DNA of 6,136 bases from Planctomycetota bacterium. Lineage in GTDB: Bacteria; Planctomycetota; Phycisphaerae; Sedimentisphaerales; SM23-30. Both the position numbers and the translations under genes were made by a program. This document shows, in pieces, positions 1 through 3,838 of this stretch (positions are counted from its first letter, which is position 1; each line of letters starts with the position of its first letter). The stretch is from contig JAKJEP010000212.1 of assembly GCA_022705365.1 (NCBI GenBank), positions 1 through 6,136 of the forward strand, in the 5' to 3' direction. The notes below the pieces were generated by a model. That model had not been told where the DNA came from, ran no database searches, and worked only from the letters and a program-made list of their open reading frames with translations.

Positions 1-929
1 TTTTGGTGAAAACTCCGGCCCCGGGCGTCACCCCGGCTCATATCGGTAACCTTGCCGTCCTGCTGCCGCAGATTCTGGGCCACTGAAACATTCACCTGTT
101 CGGGCTTTTCCGGGTCCTCGGTATAGCCATACGGCTGGGGATAGGTCGCCTCCCAATGCCAGGCATAGGGGGTATTCACCATTTGAAACGGCCAATGCGC
201 CTTCCGCAAGGTGAAGAATGCACGAACTTCATCACTAGCCTCTTTCGGATCGCAAATCAGCAGCGGCTTGCCCTGCCACCTAAACCAGAGGTCCTGATAA
301 AGTCCCGGCTTGTACAGGTCATTATAGATCTCCGTCGCCGTCTGCCCGGCATTGGTATTGACCATAAAAGACAGTTGCGGCGTCCGGCCTCCCTCTTTTC
401 GAATCTGGGTAAACACCTCGCATAGGACCATATAAACATTCTTATAAGTAAAGGCATTGGTCGTATCGAAGATCAGCGTGTCCACCCCGGCATCGGCCAG
501 CAGATGGGCATGGCGCCGAATCACCCACGGATCAGCGCTGTGATAATACCCGAACAGCGGCTCCCCCCAATAATGCATCTGTCCCACAGACCCCCATTGC
601 GGGGCGCCGGGATCGTCCAGGGCCATCGGATTTTCCGCCATGATCTTCGAGATGTCAAAGGGGCCAAGATTGGTATCGCCGTGCTGATCATGCCACAGGA
701 AATAAAATATTCCCACAAACCGCCCGGCCTTCGGTCCCCCCACTTCCTCCGCCAAGGGCAATTCCCGCTTCAATGCATCCATCGCCGGCCACGGCAGCCC
801 CGGATTAAGGGCCGGTCCCGGTTCCGCCGGCTGGTCTTGCGAAAAGCCGACACCTGTAAATAGACAAACCAGCATCAGGACGGTTTGGAGGTGGAAAATG
901 AAGGGAAAGAAAGTGGTTTGTTTTGGCAT
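1..929 (-). CDS. Secreted glycoside hydrolase family 71/99-like protein, 3' end cut by window edge
   Basis: An open frame of 309 codons runs from ATG at 929 off the left edge with no stop. Residues 1-30 form a signal peptide (basic start MPKQ, hydrophobic LQTVLMLVCLFTGVGFS, likely cut before QDQP), so the protein is exported. A Pro-rich linker follows. From about residue 68 the conserved domain begins: GRFVGIFYFLWHDQ (69-82), HYWGEPLFGYY (119-129), WVIRRHAHLLADAGVDTLIFD (135-155), FMVNTNAG (188-195), WFRWQGKPLLICDP (215-228) and AWHWEATYPQPYGY (256-269). The pattern of beta strands ending in Asp or Trp fits a TIM barrel, and I recognise it as the GH71/99-like family (relatives of alpha-1,3-glucanase and endo-alpha-mannosidase) seen in Planctomycetes and Lentisphaerae. 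The substrate cannot be told, and any catalytic Glu pair of the GH99 type would lie in the missing part. The start is supported by AGAGGA at 940-935, five bases upstream. The family assignment is from memory of motifs; secretion is well supported. Confidence 0.82.
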   Translation of the reverse strand, partial: MPKQTTFFPFIFHLQTVLMLVCLFTGVGFSQDQPAEPGPALNPGLPWPAMDALKRELPLAEEVGGPKAGRFVGIFYFLWHDQHGDTNLGPFDISKIMAENPMALDDPGAPQWGSVGQMHYWGEPLFGYYHSADPWVIRRHAHLLADAGVDTLIFDTTNAFTYKNVYMVLCEVFTQIRKEGGRTPQLSFMVNTNAGQTATEIYNDLYKPGLYQDLWFRWQGKPLLICDPKEASDEVRAFFTLRKAHWPFQMVNTPYAWHWEATYPQPYGYTEDPEKPEQVNVSVAQNLRQQDGKVTDMSRGDARGRSFHQ

Positions 930-934
930 CGTAT

Positions 935-1014
935 TCCTCTTTTCAGAAATATAGTCACAACGAAACATAATTGACACAACCGGGATATATATCATAGATT
1001 TTCGTTGAAAACAA
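935..1014 (-). promoter_or_regulatory. Candidate promoter and ribosome binding site of the GH71/99-like gene
   Basis: On the minus strand, TTGTTT (1014-1009) is followed after 17 bases by TATATA (991-986), a weak sigma70-like pair in an AT-rich stretch. The Shine-Dalgarno AGAGGA lies at 940-935, five bases before the ATG. A short inverted repeat TTTTC-GTT-GAAAA (999-1011) sits inside the spacer and could bind a regulator. The ribosome site is convincing; the promoter is only a plausible match (4/6 in each box). Confidence 0.4.
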
Positions 1015-1057
1015 CCTTTCTCCGTTTTACAAGCTTCTACATAGGATTCAGGAAAAT

Positions 1058-1081
1058 CACAGGCAAGGGTGCCTGTGCTAC
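1058..1081 (-). repeat. REP-type palindrome with GTAG head
   Basis: The plus strand carries CACAGGCA-AGGG-TGCCTGTG, an 8-bp perfect inverted repeat with a 4-base loop (1058-1077), followed by CTAC. Read on the minus strand this is GTAG, then C, then the palindrome. A GTAG-type tetranucleotide at the 5' foot of a short palindrome is the defining form of REP elements mobilised by RAYT (Y1, TnpA_REP) transposases. It lies between two genes, as REPs do. Only one copy is visible and no RAYT gene is in the window, so membership of a dispersed family is inferred. It could also act as a transcript-end hairpin. Confidence 0.5.
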
Positions 1082-1175
1082 ATTCGATGTGGGGATGAAA
1101 GGGGAGTAGGATGATCCCGCCAGCAGTGGGCACGGAGAAAAAAGGAGATAAGAGGCTGGCGGTACGGAATGAAGA

Positions 1176-1210
1176 AAGAGCCGGGCAGGTTTTACGCTAT
1201 ACCGGCTCTT
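1176..1210 (-). terminator. Likely Rho-independent terminator of the LamG gene
   Basis: A perfect 9-bp inverted repeat, AAGAGCCGG (1176-1184) and CCGGCTCTT (1202-1210), is separated by 17 bases and starts about 39 bases past the LamG stop codon. On the minus strand the second arm is followed by TCTTCATTCC, an imperfect U-rich run. The stem is GC-rich and well placed, but the U-tract is weak and the loop is long. Confidence 0.5.
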
Positions 1211-1248
1211 CACTCTTTATGGTCAAAGATACAATCGGGTTTCAATCC

Positions 1249-2019
1249 TTACCGACGGCGACGCAGCAGCGTCAGACCGCCCAGAGCCAGCAACATCATT
1301 GTTACCGGTTCGGGAACCAGGGCGGTTATTTCAGTCTGACTGAGGGCATGGTTATAGATACGGACATCATCTAAGGAACCACACATGGGAGAACTAAATT
1401 CATCGTTATTTCCCAAAATTAGATGATATGTATTCGAAACGATGTCATATCCGATTCCTGTATTTTCATCCGCCATAACACCATCCATATAAATTCTGCT
1501 GACCGCGGAAGTTCCATCCCAGGCGTAGGTGGTCGCCACATGATGCCATTGGCCGTCTAATACATTGTCGGCAAATACATTATCACCGGGATAGCCACCC
1601 GAGGCGGCAAAGGTTATGCCATTGGTGGCATTACCACCCGAATCTCGGCAGACGCGATAACCATTGTCATTTCCTTTACCAACAATTATATTCCAATAAT
1701 AATTATCGCTGGCATCCGCTTTTAGCCAAAAGGCGAGGCTGATTTGGCCGGTAATATCTAATTTGGCATCATTACCACAATCAATCCAGGAATCACGAGC
1801 GTTTAGATAAACCGCTTTACTGCCAACCTTGCCCTCTACCCAGCTAATACCTGTACCGACAAAACTGCCATTCGCCGCAGTCCCATAGCCGGAGGTATCA
1901 TAGGCGGTGGTACCAGAGCCGGTTTCAAAATCATAATACGCCACCAAATCTGCCAGCGTACCGCGGACTATACACACACTGAGACAAATTACCGTTACAA
2001 AAATTACTAGTTTTCTCAT
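1249..2019 (-). CDS. LamG-domain (concanavalin A-like) PEP-CTERM surface protein
   Basis: A 256-residue exported protein. Residues 1-23 are a signal peptide (MRKLVIFVTVICLSVC..., cut after TLA). Residues 25-233 form one LamG-like jelly-roll domain: LVAYYDFETGSGTTAYDTSG (25-44), LAFWLKADAS (95-104), IIVGKGN (111-117), DGQWHHVATTYAWDG (155-169), IYMDGV (176-181) and GSLDDVRIYNHALSQTEI (214-231). These are the standard landmarks of the Laminin_G_3 fold. The C-terminus is a PEP-CTERM sorting tail: VPEP (235-238), a hydrophobic stretch (239-252) and RRRR (253-256). This tail directs exosortase-dependent processing and surface or extracellular display. There is no enzyme domain, so it is probably a glycan-binding or structural surface protein. 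The start at 2019 was chosen over 2070 because the signal peptide begins here, GAGGAG lies about nine bases upstream, and the upstream ATG adds a charged 17-residue extension that would spoil the signal sequence. Confidence 0.9.
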   Translation of the reverse strand: MRKLVIFVTVICLSVCIVRGTLADLVAYYDFETGSGTTAYDTSGYGTAANGSFVGTGISWVEGKVGSKAVYLNARDSWIDCGNDAKLDITGQISLAFWLKADASDNYYWNIIVGKGNDNGYRVCRDSGGNATNGITFAASGGYPGDNVFADNVLDGQWHHVATTYAWDGTSAVSRIYMDGVMADENTGIGYDIVSNTYHLILGNNDEFSSPMCGSLDDVRIYNHALSQTEITALVPEPVTMMLLALGGLTLLRRRR

Positions 2020-2061
2020 TTGGTTTTTCTCCTCAATAAAATGTTCATGCAATTTTCTCCT
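2016..2061 (-). promoter_or_regulatory. Leader mini-ORF overlapping the LamG start (ATGA overlap)
   Basis: On the minus strand AGGAG (2061-2057) is followed after eight bases by ATG at 2048, which opens a 10-codon frame encoding MNILLRRKTK. Its TGA stop (2018-2016) overlaps the LamG ATG (2019-2017) as ATGA. The AGG AGA codons of the mini-ORF are also the LamG Shine-Dalgarno. The geometry is that of translational coupling by a leader peptide. It is seen directly in the sequence, but it is so short that chance cannot be excluded. Confidence 0.3.
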
Positions 2062-2108
2062 GTTTAACACATCTGATTTTTACTCTAATGCCTTGTTCAC
2101 ATAATTTG

Positions 2109-2130
2109 TCACATCGCCATCAACCTCCTT
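2109..2130 (-). promoter_or_regulatory. Perfect Shine-Dalgarno with a three-codon minicistron, upstream of LamG
   Basis: On the minus strand AAGGAGG (2130-2124), a full anti-16S match, is followed by TTG and then ATG GCG ATG TGA (2120-2109), encoding Met-Ala-Met. It is the strongest ribosome site in the window yet opens only a three-codon frame. It may be a standby ribosome site or regulatory minicistron in the LamG leader, a relic of a lost gene start, or chance. Confidence 0.25.
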
Positions 2131-2245
2131 TCCAGATGGAATACGGCAAACAATCATGCAAATATTGCTTGCAATGGGAAATAATTGTGTTAGAAAGGAT
2201 ATATTGATGGGCGGCTATAGGAAGTCGCTTCCATCGATCCGGTGG

Positions 2246-2278
2246 GCCGGCAACTGCTTGCCAAAGTTTTTTGCCGGC
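2246..2278 (-). terminator. GC-rich inverted repeat 3' of the GntR gene, possible transcript end
   Basis: GCCGGCAA (2246-2253) and TTGCCGGC (2271-2278) form an 8-bp perfect stem, extendable by a G-U and a G-C pair, with a 17-base loop, about 46 bases after the regulator stop. A second small hairpin follows at 2220-2232. Neither is followed by a T-run on either strand, so this is not a canonical intrinsic terminator. It may instead protect the 3' end or work with Rho. Confidence 0.3.
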
Positions 2279-2324
2279 TCACACTTTCTAACGGGTTTCC
2301 TCTGTCTGCCTGTTTCTGCTCTTA

Positions 2325-3110
2325 CTACTCCTGTTCCAGTTTTTTCTGTATCAATTCCCAGGTATCCCGCAGATGTTTTTCCATTCCTTTTTCCGCCTGA
2401 TCCGGATTGCGGCTTTGAATCGCATTCAGGATGATCCGATGATCTTCAATCGGGATATCATAAACACGTTCTACCGGCTGCCACCATAATGAAGAGAAAT
2501 TCAGATCCATCAAAATGGTATTAATCATCAGAAGGACATCGTTGCCGGACTCTGACGATAAAATGTGATGAAACTGCCGGTCTGCCATGCGAAATTCTTC
2601 ATAGGCATCCTTTTGGCTGGCGGTCTGCATCTGGTCGAAGGACTCTTTTAGCTGGGCAATGCCTTTTTCGCTGATATTTGTCGCCGCCAGGCGGGCAATT
2701 CGCGGTTCAATAGTCAAGCGGCTATACATAATCTGGCTGGCGTCGGCCCGGCTGAAACTCTGGATCAGCGGTGACAGAAATCGCAGGCTATACATCGGAT
2801 TGAACTGCCCCACATACCAGCCCGTGCCATGCCGCGACTCAATCACACCAGTGGTCTTTAAGCCAGCCAGAGCTTCCCGCAGCGAACGGGTGCTCACCCC
2901 CAGCATCTGGCACAGGGCCACTTCGGTCGGCAGCTTGTCCCCTTCGCGGAGTTTTTCCTTACTGATATATTGAATCAGGGAGGAAATAATCCGTTCGGTC
3001 ATATTCGGAGTTTCGGCAGCTTTATCCGTTTTTATGGACACCTTCCCTTTAATTACAGTCATCCTATTCAATTGCGATGGTTGTTTTTTTGTCTTAATTA
3101 TGTTTTCCAT
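2325..3110 (-). CDS. FadR-subfamily GntR transcriptional regulator (FCD domain)
   Basis: A 261-residue DNA-binding regulator. Residues about 37-100 are the GntR winged helix: LREGDKLPTEVALCQMLGVS (54-73), TRSLREALAGLKTTGVIESR (74-93) and HGTGWYV (94-100). Residues about 123-257 are an all-helical FCD ligand-binding domain. Its metal-binding set is visible as D177, H181, H224 and H246, with spacing close to that known for LldR-type FCD proteins, so it probably binds a metal and a carboxylate-bearing effector such as a sugar acid or organic acid. The effector cannot be read from the sequence. The first 36 residues are a basic, low-complexity extension, longer than usual for the family. The start at 3110 has a weak Shine-Dalgarno (GAGAG at 3119-3115); Met17 (3062) and Met37 are alternatives. 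It is transcribed divergently from the porin gene and has its own strong promoter covered by a long palindrome, so autoregulation and control of the porin are likely. Confidence 0.92.
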   Translation of the reverse strand: MENIIKTKKQPSQLNRMTVIKGKVSIKTDKAAETPNMTERIISSLIQYISKEKLREGDKLPTEVALCQMLGVSTRSLREALAGLKTTGVIESRHGTGWYVGQFNPMYSLRFLSPLIQSFSRADASQIMYSRLTIEPRIARLAATNISEKGIAQLKESFDQMQTASQKDAYEEFRMADRQFHHILSSESGNDVLLMINTILMDLNFSSLWWQPVERVYDIPIEDHRIILNAIQSRNPDQAEKGMEKHLRDTWELIQKKLEQE

Positions 3111-3137
3111 GAAACTCTCAAAACGGCCTTTGTAAAA

Positions 3138-3162
3138 CTGATACCTTTTATTCCTTTATCAG
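3138..3162 (-). promoter_or_regulatory. Inverted repeat in the GntR 5' leader
   Basis: CTGATA (3138-3143) and TATCAG (3157-3162) flank 13 bases that on the minus strand contain tandem AAGG and AAAAGG. This could fold into a hairpin holding purine-rich sequence in its loop within the roughly 85-nt leader of the regulator mRNA. The stem is short (6 bp), so a functional role is uncertain. Confidence 0.2.
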
Positions 3163-3177
3163 ATTATTAGAATTTGT

Positions 3178-3188
3178 TTATCCAAGTC
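3178..3188 (+). repeat. Direct repeat TTATCCAAGTC, copy 1 (regulator side)
   Basis: An 11-base sequence repeated exactly at 3579-3589. This copy lies just downstream of the regulator's predicted start site, abutting and partly overlapping the long palindrome. It may be a shared binding site that links the two divergent promoters. Confidence 0.4.
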
Positions 3189-3233
3189 CTGACATGTCAT
3201 GATTATCGGGTTTTAATCATGTCATGTCAAGAC
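3186..3233. promoter_or_regulatory. Long inverted repeat over the GntR promoter, probable operator
   Basis: Left arm TGACATGTCATGATTA (3190-3205) and right arm TAATCATGTCATGTCA (3214-3229) match as an inverted repeat at 15 of 16 positions around an 8-base centre. After one mismatch, a further three pairs extend it to 3186-3233. The left arm includes a perfect 10-bp palindrome TGACATGTCA (3190-3199). The repeat covers the -35 box, spacer, -10 box and start site of the regulator promoter, the usual position for autorepression. Its length could seat two dimers. That the adjacent GntR protein binds it is inferred. Confidence 0.7.
3202..3230 (-). promoter_or_regulatory. Strong sigma70-type promoter of the GntR regulator
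   Basis: On the minus strand TTGACA (3230-3225, 6/6) is followed by a 17-base spacer and GATAAT (3207-3202, 5/6). Upstream (about 3235-3290) the sequence is almost pure A/T, as in an UP element. Transcription would start near 3195, leaving a leader of about 85 nt. This is the best promoter match in the window. Confidence 0.75.
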
Positions 3234-3548
3234 AAATTTAAAACTTCTTTGTAATTTATTGTTTTTATTTTAATATTTTATGCAAAATTCGACTAAAAAT
3301 TACCTATCTATTTATATAGCATTGCTTTACATTTTTTACTATTTAACCGTTATCGACGGAGAGAAAGTGGACATGATTTCGGTTGTTATCGGACCTCTGG
3401 TTCTACGGTTTTCAGTTCAGGAAGACCCTATCTCCAGGTTTCCTGTAATAAAAATGGCCCTATATGACCGATGATATAAGCAGCAAATGCGATCCGGGTG
3501 TTAAGATGAGAGAATCCGGATGATTATAAAAATTTTACTGAAAATCGC

Positions 3549-3576
3549 TTGACCCTATTTATAAAGCCGGTTAAAT
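3549..3576 (+). promoter_or_regulatory. Candidate promoter of the porin gene
   Basis: TTGACC (3549-3554, 5/6) is followed after 16 bases by TTAAAT (3571-3576, 4/6). It would start transcription near 3583, inside the second TTATCCAAGTC copy, giving a leader of about 255 nt. Another TTGACC at 3710-3715 lacks a -10 box. A moderate match only. Confidence 0.4.
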
Positions 3577-3578
3577 AG

Positions 3579-3589
3579 TTATCCAAGTC
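3579..3589 (+). repeat. Direct repeat TTATCCAAGTC, copy 2 (porin side)
   Basis: Exact second copy of the 11-base sequence at 3178-3188, immediately after the candidate porin -10 box, where a bound protein would block or steer initiation. Relative to transcription the two copies are in opposite orientations, as expected for one factor acting on two divergent promoters. Confidence 0.4.
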
Positions 3590-3675
3590 AGCTACGAGTT
3601 ATGATGGTTGTTCCAATCTCATATTCATAACTTTCTGGTGAAAAGAGAAAAACATTTGAAGTGGTAGAGTCGGAA

Positions 3676-3828
3676 ATGTCGCAATCAAGACGCCAGCGTC
3701 ATAAGCTCTTTGACCCCTTGTTATTGAGGAGCCAGAGCCATTTTTGGAGGTCCATATCGACTTTTGGCGGTTCCGTCTGTTTTGGTTTTAAAGGAATTGG
3801 TATTCAGGTACCTGGAATTATTTTTTAA
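3676..3828 (+). CDS. Candidate 50-residue leader ORF ending in the porin ribosome site
   Basis: An ATG frame of 50 codons encodes a protein starting MSQSRRQRHKLFDPLLL and ending in a Gly- and hydrophobic-rich tail (FGFKGIGIQVPGIIF). It has a strongly basic N-terminus, no recognised family, and only a weak ribosome site (GAGTCGG region). Its TAA stop (3826-3828) overlaps the porin Shine-Dalgarno AAGGAG (3827-3832), a layout compatible with translational coupling or a regulatory leader peptide. It overlaps the TTTTGG repeats and a palindrome, so it may simply be an open stretch of leader DNA. Low certainty. Confidence 0.18.
   Translation: MSQSRRQRHKLFDPLLLRSQSHFWRSISTFGGSVCFGFKGIGIQVPGIIF
3742..3785 (+). 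repeat. Three spaced TTTTGG motifs in the porin leader
   Basis: TTTTGG occurs at 3742-3747, 3762-3767 and 3780-3785, at intervals of 20 and 18 bases, about two helical turns. The first two copies extend as TTTTGG-A/C-GGT. This phasing suits a protein binding on one face of the helix, but the motif is short. Confidence 0.25.
3802..3818. promoter_or_regulatory. Palindrome ATTCAGGTACCTGGAAT in the porin leader
   Basis: A perfect 10-bp core CAGGTACCTG (3805-3814) flanked by ATT and, after one extra G, AAT. Just to the left, GGTA (3799-3802) and TACC (3809-3812) form a GGTA-N6-TACC pair, recalling GntR-type sugar-acid operators built on GGTATACC. It lies nine bases before the ribosome site, so it could be an operator acting as a roadblock or an mRNA hairpin. 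Binding is unproven. Confidence 0.35.
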
Positions 3829-3838
3829 GGAGAAATGT

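Larger units (their letters stand above)
2071..2324. other. Intergenic region between the GntR stop and the LamG leader
   Basis: No gene is convincing here. The region should hold the LamG promoter, but no clear -35/-10 pair was found on the minus strand. It contains the minicistron at 2109-2130, a small imperfect palindrome ATTGC-TT-GCAAT (2164-2175), a hairpin GGAAG-TCG-CTTCC (2220-2232) and the larger inverted repeat at 2246-2278. Confidence 0.6.
3234..3838. other. Long divergent intergenic region upstream of the porin
   Basis: About 600 bases with no convincing protein gene. The first 100 bases are very AT-rich and hold a second weak promoter-like pair on the plus strand, TTGTAA (3249-3254) and TAATAT (3271-3276). 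Later come two copies of ATCCGG (3492 and 3514), the porin promoter candidate, the second TTATCCAAGTC copy, a 12-bp palindrome GACGC-CA-GCGTC (3689-3700), TTTTGG repeats, and a 50-codon frame ending at the porin ribosome site. A 33-codon frame (3373-3474, MISVVIGPLVLRF...) has only a distant GGAG and no recognised relative. The length suggests a long regulated leader or a missed small gene or RNA. Confidence 0.6.

Noticed and set aside
257..457. Minus-strand 66-codon frame, plus the plus-strand frames 156-425 and 504-863
   Set aside because: All lie inside the GH71/99-like gene, whose own frame reads continuously with conserved motifs.
1111..1374. Plus-strand 87-codon frame
   Set aside because: It overlaps the terminator and the PEP-CTERM tail of the LamG gene in antisense and shows no protein-like signature.
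2020..2070. Upstream ATG at 2070 as the LamG start
   Set aside because: It has no Shine-Dalgarno and would add 17 charged residues before an otherwise ideal signal peptide.
2156..2434. Plus-strand 92-codon frame
   Set aside because: It overlaps the 3' end of the regulator in antisense, crosses its terminator-like hairpin and lacks a ribosome site.
3280..3474. Plus-strand 64-codon frame, including the 33-codon frame from ATG 3373
   Set aside because: It begins in very AT-rich DNA without a ribosome site; the inner ATG has only GGAG 11 bases away, and no family is recognisable. It cannot be excluded as a small protein.
3764..3838. TTG at 3764 as the porin start
   Set aside because: It has no ribosome site and would place 25 residues before the signal peptide; ATG 3839 has AAGGAG six bases upstream.
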